Assembly: GCA_944380355.1 (NCBI GenBank)
Contig: CALWHJ010000008.1
Span: 1-64,000 of the forward strand
Direction: 5' to 3'
Length of the DNA stretch: 64,000 nucleotides
Source of the DNA: an uncultured Christensenellaceae bacterium
GTDB lineage: Bacteria > Bacillota > Clostridia > Christensenellales > UBA3700
The notes under the pieces were generated by a model. The model worked only from the letters and a program-made list of their open reading frames with translations. It was not told where the DNA came from and searched no databases. Positions 24,708 to 34,244 of the stretch are shown piece after piece; the stretch's first letter is position 1, and every line of letters starts with the position of its first letter. The position numbers and the translations under genes are program-made.

Positions 24708-26345
24708 ATGAAAGTTATAGACAGTTCCAAGCTATTGGAAATGATAGACGGTGGCTACCGTTATTTAAAAGCCAATAAAAACGTGGTTGACGCACTCAAC
24801 GTCTTTCCTGTGCCTGACGGAGATACGGGTACTAATATGTCCCTTACTATGGCATCGGCAGTCAAGGAAGTCAAGAGCGTAGAGACTGACGATATTACGG
24901 ATATTTTGACGGCGTACTCCAGAGGTGCGCTCAAAGGCGCAAGAGGTAACTCGGGCGTTATTTTGTCGCAGATAATCAAAGGTTTGGCAGTAGTGCTCAG
25001 TGACGAGAAGTCAATTACTACAAAGACTTTTGCAAAGGCACTCGGATATTCGAGAGAAGTAGCATACAATGCGGTTACCAAGCCTAAGGAAGGCACTGTA
25101 TTGACCGTAATTCGTTATATGGCGGAGCACGCGCCTTCGATTGCAAGCAAAAACGCTTCTTTTATCAACTTTTTCGAACAACTCATTAAAAAAGGCGAGG
25201 AAATTCTTCAGAAGACTCCCGATATGCTTCCCGTACTCAAGCAGGCGGGCGTAGTAGATGCGGGCGGTAAAGGTCTTCTTTGCGTATTCCAAGGATATTA
25301 CAATGTGCTTGCCGGTGTCGAAATTCCCGAGGAAATGGAAGCAAGCGAGGAAAATATAGTAGTTCCCGCTGCTCCTTTGGACGCTTTTGGCAATGACGAA
25401 CACGACTTGGAGAATATCAAGTACGCTTATTGTACGGAATATTTCGTAATCAACCTTAAAAAGCACGTAACCGAAGAGGACGTAGAGAAACTTAGAGATA
25501 AGTTGATGGCAATCGGCGACTGCGTTATCGTAATAGGCGACGTATCTCTCATTAAAGTTCACGTGCATACCAATCAGCCCAACAGAGCTTTGTATCACGC
25601 TTTGCAACTCGGTGAACTCGATAAAGTCAAAATAGAAAATATGTTAGAGCAGCACAGAGCACTCGTCAAAGCAAAAGAGGAGTCCAAAAAGGAAATTGGG
25701 CTTATCTCTATATGTGCAGGCGACGGAATTGCAAGTATTTTCAAAGATTTGATGATTGATGAGGTTATTGAGGGTGGTCAGACTATGAATCCCAGCGTCG
25801 AGGATATTCTCAACGCAGTAGAAAAGATAAACTCAGACAACATTATTATATTGCCTAATAACAAAAATATCATTATGGCTGCCGAAAAGGTAAAGGAGCT
25901 TACGAAGAAAAAGGTTTACGTTGTTCCTACTACGGGAGTAGCGCAAGGCATAAGAGCGGCTTTTGCGTTTGACGCAAACAAGAGTGTAGACGAAAACGTA
26001 AGCGAAATGATAGCTGTTTATGAGGATTTGAAGTGCGGCGAAATCACCAATGCTGTAAGAAATACTACGCTTGACGGCTTTGATATCAAGGAAGGCGATA
26101 TTATCGGTCTTGACGGCAAGACTATAATTGCCGATTCAAAGAGTGTAGAAGAAACTACTGTGGCTGTTATAGACAAGCTTGTAGACGAATGGAGCGAAGT
26201 TATCACGATTTATTATGGCGAGGGAGTAAGTAAAGAGGAGACTGAAAAGCTTGTAAGTAAGCTTAAGGAAAAATACGAGGACTTCGATATTGTCAGTTAT
26301 TACGGCGGACAGCCTCACTACTATTATCTGGTGTCTGTAGAATAA
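24708..26345 (+). CDS. fakA: fatty acid kinase catalytic subunit FakA (DAK2 domain, YloV-like)
   Basis: FakA phosphorylates fatty acids bound to FakB (DegV) carriers for phospholipid synthesis. The 545-residue protein has an N-terminal DhaL-like nucleotide-binding domain with PVPDGDTGTNMS and GARGNSGVILSQ (about residues 32-92), a middle region, and a C-terminal DegV-like/DAK domain. Length matches YloV. CGGAGA precedes the ATG. No FakB gene is in this window. Confidence 0.93.
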   Translation: MKVIDSSKLLEMIDGGYRYLKANKNVVDALNVFPVPDGDTGTNMSLTMASAVKEVKSVETDDITDILTAYSRGALKGARGNSGVILSQIIKGLAVVLSDEKSITTKTFAKALGYSREVAYNAVTKPKEGTVLTVIRYMAEHAPSIASKNASFINFFEQLIKKGEEILQKTPDMLPVLKQAGVVDAGGKGLLCVFQGYYNVLAGVEIPEEMEASEENIVVPAAPLDAFGNDEHDLENIKYAYCTEYFVINLKKHVTEEDVEKLRDKLMAIGDCVIVIGDVSLIKVHVHTNQPNRALYHALQLGELDKVKIENMLEQHRALVKAKEESKKEIGLISICAGDGIASIFKDLMIDEVIEGGQTMNPSVEDILNAVEKINSDNIIILPNNKNIIMAAEKVKELTKKKVYVVPTTGVAQGIRAAFAFDANKSVDENVSEMIAVYEDLKCGEITNAVRNTTLDGFDIKEGDIIGLDGKTIIADSKSVEETTVAVIDKLVDEWSEVITIYYGEGVSKEETEKLVSKLKEKYEDFDIVSYYGGQPHYYYLVSVE

Positions 26346-26424
26346 GTAATTTATAAATATAATATTTGCATAAGTATTCGTCTTAGCGGGAATAAAAGCT
26401 TAATCAGGAGATTAGAAAGGCTTC

Positions 26425-26452
26425 GTTAAAGCAAAAGAGTAATTAAAGCAAA
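26425..26452 (+). repeat. two copies of the RTTAAAGCAAA motif
   Basis: GTTAAAGCAAA at 26425-26435 and ATTAAAGCAAA at 26442-26452. The same 11-mer recurs upstream of recG and at 37934. Function unknown. Confidence 0.6.
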
Positions 26453-26475
26453 TATCCCTAATAAAAAAATGCAAG

Positions 26476-26583
26476 TATCCGGATTTTATAATTAAATTCT
26501 ATAAATCGGATATACATAAATTATAAAGTTAATAATTATATAGGTATTCAAATTCAATCCGAATGAGCGGATTGAATTTTTTT
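26476..26583 (+). ncRNA. possible small RNA: hairpin followed by strong terminator
   Basis: A long stem (TATCCG 26476-26481 with CGGATA 26507-26512, extended inward by an ATTTATA-type pairing with one bulge) is followed by a perfect 12-bp terminator stem AAATTCAATCCG/CGGATTGAATTT (26550-26561 with 26568-26579) and seven T. It begins more than 100 bases past fakA. It could be the fakA 3' end or a separate small RNA; no clear promoter was found and no known RNA family was recognised. Confidence 0.35.
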
Positions 26584-26584
26584 A
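26550..26584 (+). terminator. strong intrinsic terminator downstream of fakA
   Basis: Perfect 12-bp stem with a 6-base loop followed by TTTTTTT, about 205 bases past the fakA stop. Confidence 0.88.
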
Positions 26585-27003
26585 TAGATGACGTTACGGG
26601 ATAGGTATAAGGATAGGTGCAATTGAGATAATGTATGATTAAACTTTAAAATATTACATAAATGTGAGTGTTGAAAAAATTAAATAGAGAAGTGAACTGT
26701 TTGAGTAAATAGGAGTAATCAATAAAACGCTTAAAATGTAATGATGGTATGAGCGAATATTTATTATTAAGATTATATTGATAATTATAAAAATATTATA
26801 TACGTCTTTAAAGTTATTTCACAATATAATTGTTTTATTTGCTGAAAAAAAATAAAACTCAATAATAAACAAATTATCAATAAATGGCGTTTTAATTAAA
26901 CGGGGCTAGCTTTGATTTTGAAAACGCTGTTCGTCAATACATAATAATGTCTTAGAAAACGTTGTTGCAGTTGCAAAAAAAATATTATATAATAAAAATT
27001 GCG

Positions 27004-27022
27004 ATTTGAACAATGTTCAAAT
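27004..27022. promoter_or_regulatory. palindrome ATTTGAACAATGTTCAAAT
   Basis: A perfect 19-base palindrome, the longest of the TTGAACA family in the window. It lies 458 bases before recG with no gene adjacent. Likely the site of a dimeric repressor of unknown identity. Confidence 0.55.
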
Positions 27023-27252
27023 TATAAATTGATGCCGATGTAAGCCAATGCAATATGTGTTTTTAAAAAGCTTTGAACAGCTTTTTATTGCTTATAAGAT
27101 AATAATAAATACGAGAGCATAGTGGGTATAGCGTGAATAATATATTGCAATTTTTTTGAATGCGCGATTGACTTTTTATCTATCCGTATTAATATGTCTT
27201 TAATGCAGCGCTAAATATATTATTATAAAGCTACTACGTAACGTTTAAGAAC

Positions 27253-27265
27253 TGAACATTGTTCA
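27253..27265. promoter_or_regulatory. palindrome TGAACATTGTTCA
   Basis: A 13-base core of the same palindrome as at 22867 and 27004, located 215 bases before recG. Confidence 0.5.
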
Positions 27266-27361
27266 AATCGTAAAAACACAAAACACATTGTAAAGTAAAC
27301 AATAAAAGTTAATCAGTCTGCAAAATATCAGTCTGAAAAATAGTAAAAAGTAAAGTAAAAG

Positions 27362-27432
27362 GTTAAAGCAATTTAATGGTAAAGCGAAGTTAAAGCAAAT
27401 ATTAAAGCAAATAGTCGCGAAGTTAAAGCGAA
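27362..27432 (+). repeat. five-copy degenerate RTTAAAGCRAA repeat
   Basis: Copies start at 27362, 27378 (GGTAAAGCGAA), 27389, 27401 and 27422. They are irregularly spaced (11-21 bases) and all on the same strand, ending 10 bases before the recG -35 box. Origin or function unknown. Confidence 0.7.
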
Positions 27433-27441
27433 CTGTCGTAC

Positions 27442-27471
27442 TTGACTTGTCAACTGCTAAGGCATTATAAT
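27442..27471 (+). promoter_or_regulatory. recG promoter, leaderless type
   Basis: TTGACT (27442-27447), 18 bases, TATAAT (27466-27471). The recG ATG starts 8 bases after the -10 box and there is no room for a Shine-Dalgarno. Confidence 0.7.
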
Positions 27472-27479
27472 CGTATTGT

Positions 27480-29471
27480 ATGGAACTGATAGACGTAAAA
27501 GGCGTAGGCGCAAAAACTTTGGAAAAACTCAATAAGATAGGTATCGAAACGGTAAGAGACGTCGTGTACTTTTACCCTAAATTTTATTGGGATATGACAA
27601 AGGAGACCAAGCTTGACGAAATAGAGAGCGGAGATTATGTGCTTCTAAAAGGCAATCTTACATCTGTCAGCGGACTCATCAGGGCAAAGCGCGGACTTAC
27701 TTTTTGCAGCGCAACGCTGAATACGCAAGGAAAAAAAGTTAAGGTAACGTGGTTTAATTCTCCTTTTATACTATCGCTTATCAAGCAGAATACCGAATTT
27801 TTGTTTTGGGGCAAAGCAAATTTAAAGGGAAAAAGAATTGAGATGTCCAACCCCAGTTTTGAAAAAGCGGAAGAGAGTAAGCGATTGCAAGGCATAGTGC
27901 CGATATATCCTTTGAAAGATACGGTAGGACAACAGTTGTTCAGGAATATCGTAGCAAAGTGTTTGGAAGAGTACAGAGCGGTTAGCAGACTTGACGCTCT
28001 TGCCGATATGACTTTGGACAAGGCTCTCAACATAATTCACAACCCTGTCGATATGTATGAGACGCGAAAGGCAAGGCGAAGAGTTGCTCTCGAAGAACTT
28101 GTATATCAAATAATTGCATACCGAATTATAAAAAACAACAGCGACAATAAAAAGCCTTATCCCTACGAAGCAGACGAAAAAGCGTTAGACGGTGCGATTG
28201 CTTCTCTGCCTTATGAACTGACGCCTTCGCAGAAAAAAGCCGTACACGAGATAATATCCGACCTTAAGGGTGAAAAGCATACCAACAGAATGCTTATGGG
28301 AGACGTTGGCTCCGGCAAGACCGTGGTTGCTATGCTGACATGTCTTTTTGCTAAAAAATGTAACAGACAAAGCGCGATAATGGCTCCTACCGAGATACTT
28401 GCAAAACAGCATTACCGCACGGCAAAGACGCTGTTTATGAACGAGCTGAATACAGAGCTACTCACATCGTCTACGCCTGCAGCAGAGAAAAAGCGTATAA
28501 TCGAGGCGTTGAAAAGAGGGGAAGTCGATTTGATTATAGGCACGCACGCCGTGCTCAACGACAAAGTACAGTTTGACAATCTCGGACTAATCGTAATTGA
28601 CGAATTGCACCGTTTCGGCGTAAGACAGAAGAGTAAACTCGAGGACAAGGCACAAGGCGTGGACGTAATAGTTATGAGTGCGACGCCTATACCGAGAGCG
28701 TTGGCATTGTCTTTCTACGGCGATTTGGATATGTCCTCATTGGAGCCGAGAGCAGGTACGGGCAGTAATATCTCAACTTTCGTTATGGGTGACGACAAGC
28801 TTAAAGGACTGTATAAATTTATCAACGAAAGAGTGTCTTACGGCGAACAGGCATACATAGTATGCCCTCTTGTAGAAGACAGCGAAGGACTCGAGGTATT
28901 TTCAGCGAAAATGCTATATAAACAACTTGTCAAAAAGGAACTTGCAAACCTTAGAGTAGGTCTTGTTTACGGCAGTATGAAGGACAAGGAAAAGAGCGAG
29001 ATTATGTCGAGATTTTACGCGGGAGATATTGATGTGCTTGTAGCGACATCGGTAATAGAAGTAGGCATAGACAGTCAGCGCGCGAGTATAATGGCTGTGC
29101 TGGACAGCGACCGCTTCGGTCTTGCCGCGCTGCATCAGCTTAGAGGAAGAGTAGGTAGAAATCCCGAGATAAAATCCTATTGCTTTTTGCATACGTCAAA
29201 GGCGGCGGAAAACGTAAGACTGGAGGCGCTGAAAGACAATTGCGACGGTTTCAGAATAGCTGAAATTGACGCCGATATCAGAGGTTACGGAGACTTTTTG
29301 GGTATAAATCAGAGCGGCGGAGGAAATCTCAATATCAATATCGACAAAAAGCTTATTGTCGAGAGCAAGCGCATTGCCGACGGGCTGATGGAGGAAGGGG
29401 AGATATACAGCGAATATGACGAGATGCTGACAAAATATCTCGCTACAATGAAAGGAGTAAGCCTTAACTGA
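27480..29471 (+). CDS. recG: ATP-dependent DNA helicase RecG
   Basis: RecG remodels stalled forks and Holliday junctions. The 663-residue protein has the N-terminal wedge/OB domain, then a superfamily 2 core with Walker A GDVGSGKT (about residues 274-281), DELH box VIDELHRFGV, SATPIPRALA and motif VI QLRGRVGRN. It starts at ATG 27480 directly downstream of a consensus promoter and is followed by two terminators, so it seems to be a single-gene transcript. In Bacillus recG lies near fakA (yloV), as here. Confidence 0.96.
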   Translation: MELIDVKGVGAKTLEKLNKIGIETVRDVVYFYPKFYWDMTKETKLDEIESGDYVLLKGNLTSVSGLIRAKRGLTFCSATLNTQGKKVKVTWFNSPFILSLIKQNTEFLFWGKANLKGKRIEMSNPSFEKAEESKRLQGIVPIYPLKDTVGQQLFRNIVAKCLEEYRAVSRLDALADMTLDKALNIIHNPVDMYETRKARRRVALEELVYQIIAYRIIKNNSDNKKPYPYEADEKALDGAIASLPYELTPSQKKAVHEIISDLKGEKHTNRMLMGDVGSGKTVVAMLTCLFAKKCNRQSAIMAPTEILAKQHYRTAKTLFMNELNTELLTSSTPAAEKKRIIEALKRGEVDLIIGTHAVLNDKVQFDNLGLIVIDELHRFGVRQKSKLEDKAQGVDVIVMSATPIPRALALSFYGDLDMSSLEPRAGTGSNISTFVMGDDKLKGLYKFINERVSYGEQAYIVCPLVEDSEGLEVFSAKMLYKQLVKKELANLRVGLVYGSMKDKEKSEIMSRFYAGDIDVLVATSVIEVGIDSQRASIMAVLDSDRFGLAALHQLRGRVGRNPEIKSYCFLHTSKAAENVRLEALKDNCDGFRIAEIDADIRGYGDFLGINQSGGGNLNINIDKKLIVESKRIADGLMEEGEIYSEYDEMLTKYLATMKGVSLN

Positions 29472-29499
29472 CAAGAGTTAAAGCTCGAATATGTGTTCT

Positions 29500-29518
29500 G
29501 CAAAAAACTCTTTTTTGC
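29500..29518 (+). terminator. first hairpin after recG
   Basis: GCAAAAAA/TTTTTTGC stem (29500-29507 with 29511-29518) with a 3-base loop, 29 bases past the recG stop, followed by a T-rich stretch. Confidence 0.6.
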
Positions 29519-29620
29519 GTTTGTTTTTGCGCTTGGTCAACCGTAGACGGTTTTTCTTAACCGGTAAATTTATGCATAAAAATGCAAAAATACGTGAATA
29601 ATTGCATAATTATCCGCTTT

Positions 29621-29656
29621 TTCGTGAGGAAAGGCGGATTTTTTACGGAATTTGAA
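29621..29656 (+). terminator. second, strong terminator after recG
   Basis: A 12-bp stem with ATCCGC/GCGGAT at its base (29622-29627 with 29644-29649) and a T/A-rich upper part, followed by TTTTTT. It isolates recG from the histidine operon. Confidence 0.8.
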
Positions 29657-29684
29657 GAAAATTTTCAAAATATTAAGATAATTA

Positions 29685-29714
29685 TAGACAAAAAGCCCTT
29701 AATGGTATTATAAT
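29685..29714 (+). promoter_or_regulatory. promoter of the histidine operon
   Basis: TAGACA (29685-29690), 18 bases, TATAAT (29709-29714). The leader to hisZ is about 22 bases, too short for a T-box or peptide attenuator, so control by a T-box is not supported here. Confidence 0.55.
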
Positions 29715-29742
29715 ATAGCTAATTTAATTATAGGACGCGATT

Positions 29743-30921
29743 ATGATAAAAAAATTCAAGTTGCCTAAAGGTATGCAGGACTATCTGCCTAAGGAGCGTT
29801 ATTTCAAAAAAGCAATCGAAAAGAAAATTATGGATTGCTTTGCTTTTTACGGTTTCAACGAGATTGAGTCGCCCGTACTCGAAAGATACGAACTCTTTGA
29901 CGGCGGCGTAGGCAACGTCGAACTCAATAAGTTGTTTAAAGTTACCGATATTGACGGGGAGCTACTTATTCTCCGTCCCGATATCACGATGCCTATATCC
30001 CGTATCGTATGTACAAAGCTTCCAGAGGGAAGCAAAAGACTGTGTTATCTCGGCAGCTCTTTCAGCGCAATGGAAAACGAGGGCAAGCTGAGAGAGTTTA
30101 CTCAAGCAGGCATAGAGATTATGGGAGCAAGCGGAGACGAAGTTGACGTAGAAGTGGTTATGCTTGCCATAAAGAGTCTTTTGGCGTGCGGACTAAAAGA
30201 TTTTCAGATAGAACTCGGCAACGTAGCCTTTTTCGAGGGGCTTTTGGAAGCCTTTAAAGTCAGCGAAGAAGACAGCGAAGTGCTAGTCAATTCCATAGAG
30301 TCCAAAAACGGCATAAAACTCTATTCGCTATCGGGAGATATGGATAAAAGACTAATCGACAGTCTGTCAAAACTTCCTATGTTGTTTGGCGGAGAAGAGG
30401 TGCTAAAAGAGGCTGAAAAAATGTGCCTTTGCGATAAGATGCTGAGCGCAGTGAAAAATCTGGAGAAGATATACGAGGGAATAAAACAACTCGGCTATGA
30501 CAAATACGTATGTTTCGATATGTCGATAGTCGGCAAGATGAGATATTACTCGGGTATGGTTATGCGCGGTATAGTCAAAGGTATGGGACGTCCCGTGCTC
30601 TCGGGCGGAAGATACGATAACCTCTGCGACGCATTCGGAAAACACGTGCCTGCCGTTGGCTTTGCAATAAGTATAGGTTACGTTATGAACGCGCTTCAAA
30701 ACGACGGACTGTTGCAAAATTCTTCTTCGGTCGATACCGTGGTAGGTTATGCTCCCGACGCGATGGAAAAGGGTGAAGCTTTGACAAAGCAGCTAAGAGA
30801 AAGCGGAGTGCAGGCTGTATGCAGTTTTGCCGTCACAAAAGACGAACTAAAAGCTTGCAAAAAGACACTAGGCGCGAAAAAAGCCGTATTCGTCACTAAC
30901 GGCGCAAACGAAGAGGTGTGA
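29743..30921 (+). CDS. hisZ: ATP phosphoribosyltransferase regulatory subunit
   Basis: HisZ is a histidyl-tRNA synthetase paralogue without aminoacylation activity that activates short-form HisG. The 392-residue protein keeps class II synthetase motifs (LPKGMQDYLP at the start, RPDITMPISRIV motif 2) and GGRYDNLCDAFG. It is the first gene of the operon and overlaps the hisG leader region. Confidence 0.92.
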   Translation: MIKKFKLPKGMQDYLPKERYFKKAIEKKIMDCFAFYGFNEIESPVLERYELFDGGVGNVELNKLFKVTDIDGELLILRPDITMPISRIVCTKLPEGSKRLCYLGSSFSAMENEGKLREFTQAGIEIMGASGDEVDVEVVMLAIKSLLACGLKDFQIELGNVAFFEGLLEAFKVSEEDSEVLVNSIESKNGIKLYSLSGDMDKRLIDSLSKLPMLFGGEEVLKEAEKMCLCDKMLSAVKNLEKIYEGIKQLGYDKYVCFDMSIVGKMRYYSGMVMRGIVKGMGRPVLSGGRYDNLCDAFGKHVPAVGFAISIGYVMNALQNDGLLQNSSSVDTVVGYAPDAMEKGEALTKQLRESGVQAVCSFAVTKDELKACKKTLGAKKAVFVTNGANEEV

Positions 30922-30923
30922 TA

Positions 30924-31562
30924 ATGAAAGATAAAGTTACGTTTGCTTTGGCAAAAGGCAGACTTGCCGAAAAGTCTGTAGATATACTCGAACAGTGCGG
31001 AATTGACTGCCGTCACATACTCGAACCCTCTAGAAAACTCGTGATGAGCGACAAGAGCGGTAAATTCGAATTTATTTTCGTCAAGCCCAGCGACGTGCCT
31101 ATCTACGTAGAGCACGGCGTAGCGGATATAGGAGTAGTGGGTAAGGATACTTTGCTCGAGGAGGGAAGAGACGTGTACGAACTCATAGACCTCGGATTTG
31201 CAAAGTGCAGACTGTGTCTTGCCGGATATAAAGATACGGATTTATCCTCTCCTAAAAACGTATTGAGAGTTGCGACAAAGTATGTCAACGTGGCAAAGGA
31301 CTATTTTGACGGCAAAGGACAAAATGTGGAGATAATACCTTTGCACGGCTCGATAGAACTCGGACCTATCGTAGGACTAAGCGACATTATACTCGATATA
31401 GTCGAGAGCGGAAAAACCTTGCAAGAAAACAATCTTACGGTATTGGAAGAAATAGTGGCTTGCTCGGCAAGACTGATAATCAACAAAGTAAGTCTTAAGA
31501 CTAAAGCGGATACAATCAAACCTTTGGTGGCTAAGATTGACGCGATAATAAAATCCGTGTGA
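30924..31562 (+). CDS. hisG: ATP phosphoribosyltransferase, short form
   Basis: First step of histidine synthesis: ATP plus PRPP to phosphoribosyl-ATP. At 212 residues it is the short form, lacking the C-terminal regulatory domain, which agrees with hisZ next door. FALAKGRL near the start and the DIILDIVESGKTL PRPP loop are visible. ATG 30924 is preferred over an in-frame GTG at 30918 because AAGAGGTG precedes it. Confidence 0.95.
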   Translation: MKDKVTFALAKGRLAEKSVDILEQCGIDCRHILEPSRKLVMSDKSGKFEFIFVKPSDVPIYVEHGVADIGVVGKDTLLEEGRDVYELIDLGFAKCRLCLAGYKDTDLSSPKNVLRVATKYVNVAKDYFDGKGQNVEIIPLHGSIELGPIVGLSDIILDIVESGKTLQENNLTVLEEIVACSARLIINKVSLKTKADTIKPLVAKIDAIIKSV

Positions 31563-31658
31563 ACGCCGGCAGACCTACGGGATGTTTGAGCAACCGTCAC
31601 GTAATACGCAATAGACGTCTTATATCTTAAGAAAATACCGCCTTTTATAGGAGACAAT

Positions 31659-32945
31659 ATGAAAGTACCTGTTTTGAGATACGGAACGGACGATATGACC
31701 AGAGTGTTTTCGAGAACTCAGCTCGACAACAGCGAATTCATAAAGACCGTAGACGACATAATAAGCGACGTTAGAAAAAGAGGAGACGAGGCTCTCTTTG
31801 AATATGCATTGAAATTCGACAAGCAAACCGTAAACGCCGACAATATAGTAGTCAGCGAAGAGGAGATAGAGGACGCATATTCAAAGGTTTCTCCTGCGCT
31901 CGTCGAAAGTCTCAGAAAGTCCATTGCCAACGTAATGGATTATCACAAAAGACAGCGCGACAAATTCGCCAACGCATTTTTTGCGGGCGGAGCGAATGGC
32001 AAGAGTACTTTGGGCTGGATATACAGACCTCTCAAAAGAGTAGGACTGTACGTACCCGGAGGAAAAGCGAGTTATCCTTCTACCGTAATAATGACGGCAG
32101 TACCCGCGATAGCGGCAGGAGTCGAGGAAGTAGTGGTTACTACTCCCAATATCAACAATCCCGCAATACTCGTAGCTTGCAGAGAGTGCGGCGTAAAGAC
32201 CATTTACAAGACGGGCGGAGCACAGGCTATAGCCGCGCTGGCATACGGCACTCAGTCGGTACCAAGAGTTGATTTGATAGCAGGTCCGGGCAACGTCTTT
32301 GTTACGCTTGCGAAAAAACAGGTTTTCGGTCACGTGGCAATAGATATGATAGCAGGACCGAGTGAAATACTCGTAATTGCCGACGATAGCGCAAACGTAA
32401 GTTATCTTGCGAGCGATTTGCTTTCGCAAGCCGAGCACGATGAGCTTGCGGCAAGTTTTCTCGTTACTACAAGTCAGAAACTCGCAGAGCAAGTAGCAGA
32501 CGAGTTAGAGAGGCAGACGGCTCTTTTAGAGAGAAAGGGCATAATAGAAAAATCACTTGCCAACAACGGTACGATAATCGTTGCGAAGAATATGGATGAG
32601 GCTATAGAGATTGCAGACAGAATAGCACCTGAGCATCTCGAGGTTTGTACAAAGGACGCTAAGGACGTGGCTTTGAAACTTTCGAATGCGGGCGCGGTAT
32701 TCGTAGGCAACTATTCGCCCGAGCCGTTAGGCGATTATTTTGCAGGTCCCTCGCACGTGCTTCCTACGAGCGGCAGCGCAAGATATTCGTCCGTATTGTC
32801 TGTCGATACTTTTATGAAGAAGATTAGCTATATCGAATATTCAAAAGAGGATTTGCTTAAGGCGGCAGACGATATAATCGCTGTTGCGGAGTGCGAAGGA
32901 TTTACGGCGCACGCCAATACTATCAAAATCAGAAAACAAAACTGA
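31659..32945 (+). CDS. hisD: histidinol dehydrogenase
   Basis: Carries out the last two oxidations to histidine, using zinc and NAD+. The 428-residue protein has the conserved DLIAGPGNVFV, DMIAGPSEIL, LLSQAEHDELA and GPSHVLPTSGSARYSS blocks. AGGAGA precedes the ATG. A 96-base gap separates it from hisG without a clear terminator. Confidence 0.96.
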   Translation: MKVPVLRYGTDDMTRVFSRTQLDNSEFIKTVDDIISDVRKRGDEALFEYALKFDKQTVNADNIVVSEEEIEDAYSKVSPALVESLRKSIANVMDYHKRQRDKFANAFFAGGANGKSTLGWIYRPLKRVGLYVPGGKASYPSTVIMTAVPAIAAGVEEVVVTTPNINNPAILVACRECGVKTIYKTGGAQAIAALAYGTQSVPRVDLIAGPGNVFVTLAKKQVFGHVAIDMIAGPSEILVIADDSANVSYLASDLLSQAEHDELAASFLVTTSQKLAEQVADELERQTALLERKGIIEKSLANNGTIIVAKNMDEAIEIADRIAPEHLEVCTKDAKDVALKLSNAGAVFVGNYSPEPLGDYFAGPSHVLPTSGSARYSSVLSVDTFMKKISYIEYSKEDLLKAADDIIAVAECEGFTAHANTIKIRKQN

Positions 32946-33012
32946 CGGTCAAAGACCGTACTAAATACTCTGACATAATAACATTTATAAAGTCGGAGCA
33001 AAAGGAGTATAT

Positions 33013-33594
33013 ATGAGAAAGTCCAATATCGTGAGAAATACCAACGAGACAAAAATCAAACTCGCTCTTAATCTCGAAGGAGACGGGAAATACCAAGTCA
33101 ATACCGGCGTAGGATTTTTTGACCATATGATGACGCTGTTTGCATGTCATTCGGGTTTTGACTTCAGCGTAGAGTGCGAGGGAGACGTGAGAGTGGACGG
33201 ACACCATTCGGTAGAGGATATAGGTATAGTCCTCGGTAAAGCCTTAGCCGAAGCGCTCGGAGACAAAAAGGGAATAAAGCGCTATGCAAGCGTAAGCATA
33301 CCTATGGACGAAAGCCTTGCCAATGTTACCGTAGACATAAGCGGAAGACCTTTTCTCGTATTCAACGCAAAGGATATGAGCGGTAAGGTAGGGGACTTCG
33401 ATATCGAACTCGTTGAGGAATTTTTCCGTGCGGTATCCAATTACGGCGGAATTACATTGCACGTAAATCTCTTGTACGGCTCTAACAACCACCATAAAAT
33501 CGAAGCGATATTCAAGGCTTTTGCAAGAGCTATGAAAGAAGCTACGACTATCGTCAGCGACAAACTTCCTTCTTCCAAAGGTGTGCTCGAATGA
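33013..33594 (+). CDS. hisB: imidazoleglycerol-phosphate dehydratase
   Basis: A monofunctional HisB (193 residues) that dehydrates IGP; it lacks the phosphatase domain of enterobacterial HisB. Manganese-binding histidine motifs [16 protein letters not shown] and the C-terminal [12 protein letters not shown] are present. Its stop overlaps the hisH start by 4 bases. Confidence 0.96.
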   Translation: MRKSNIVRNTNETKIKLALNLEGDGKYQVNTGVGFFDHMMTLFACHSGFDFSVECEGDVRVDGHHSVEDIGIVLGKALAEALGDKKGIKRYASVSIPMDESLANVTVDISGRPFLVFNAKDMSGKVGDFDIELVEEFFRAVSNYGGITLHVNLLYGSNNHHKIEAIFKAFARAMKEATTIVSDKLPSSKGVLE

Positions 33595-34211
33595 TAGCGG
33601 TAATAGACTACGGAATGGGCAATCTGAGGAGTGTTCAAAAAGCTTTGGAATTTGTCGGAGAAAAGGCTTTGATTACTGACAATGCCGAAGATTTGAGAAA
33701 AGCCGACGGAATAATCCTTCCCGGAGTGGGAGCATTCAAGGACGCTATGGACGCGCTCAACGCGACAAATCTTACGCCCGTACTCAAAGAGGAGATAGAA
33801 AAAGGCAAGCCTTTCTTGGGAATATGTCTGGGAATGCAGATGCTTTTCGATAAAAGCTATGAGGACGGAGAGTACGACGGACTGGGACTTGTAAAGGGCG
33901 AAGTCGTAAGATTCGATACTCAGCTCAAAGTGCCTCATATAGGATGGAATAAACTTACAGTCAGAAAGTCTACGCCGTTATTTAAGGGAATAGACGATTT
34001 GAATTTTTATTTTGTGCACAGCTATCACGCGTCGGAGTGTAATTCGGAAGATGTGGAAACCACGTGCGAATACGACTACGAATTTGTCGCGTCCGTCAAT
34101 AAAGGCAACGTGTGGGGAGTGCAGTTCCATCCCGAAAAGAGCGGAGATACCGGGCTGAAACTTCTGAAAAACTTTGTCGCAATATGTAAGGAATACGGTT
34201 TGAAGGCATAA
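33591..34211 (+). CDS. hisH: imidazole glycerol phosphate synthase, glutaminase subunit
   Basis: The class I amidotransferase half of IGP synthase (206 residues); releases ammonia from glutamine for HisF. The catalytic triad is visible as LGICLGMQ (Cys near residue 83) and FHPEKS (His and Glu near 180). It starts inside the hisB stop (ATGA). Confidence 0.96.
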   Translation: MIAVIDYGMGNLRSVQKALEFVGEKALITDNAEDLRKADGIILPGVGAFKDAMDALNATNLTPVLKEEIEKGKPFLGICLGMQMLFDKSYEDGEYDGLGLVKGEVVRFDTQLKVPHIGWNKLTVRKSTPLFKGIDDLNFYFVHSYHASECNSEDVETTCEYDYEFVASVNKGNVWGVQFHPEKSGDTGLKLLKNFVAICKEYGLKA

Positions 34212-34244
34212 TATGCCTTAGTCAATACGACATAAGGAGCAAAT

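Larger units (their letters stand above)
26346..27479. other. gene-free AT-rich region upstream of recG
   Basis: About 1.1 kb without a believable gene on either strand. It contains a stem-loop and strong terminator at its left end (26476-26583), two TTGAACA palindromes (27004, 27253), a cluster of RTTAAAGCRAA repeats (27362-27432, and two copies near 26425), and the recG promoter at its right end. Composition is visibly more AT-rich than the flanking genes. Confidence 0.7.

Noticed and set aside
27263..27532. 89-codon minus-strand ORF overlapping the recG start
   Set aside because: Covers the repeat cluster and recG promoter; low-complexity Phe/Leu/Asn translation typical of AT-rich non-coding DNA.
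29715..29742. T-box or attenuator control of the his operon
   Set aside because: The predicted leader is only about 22 bases and no TGGNACCGCG-type sequence was seen.
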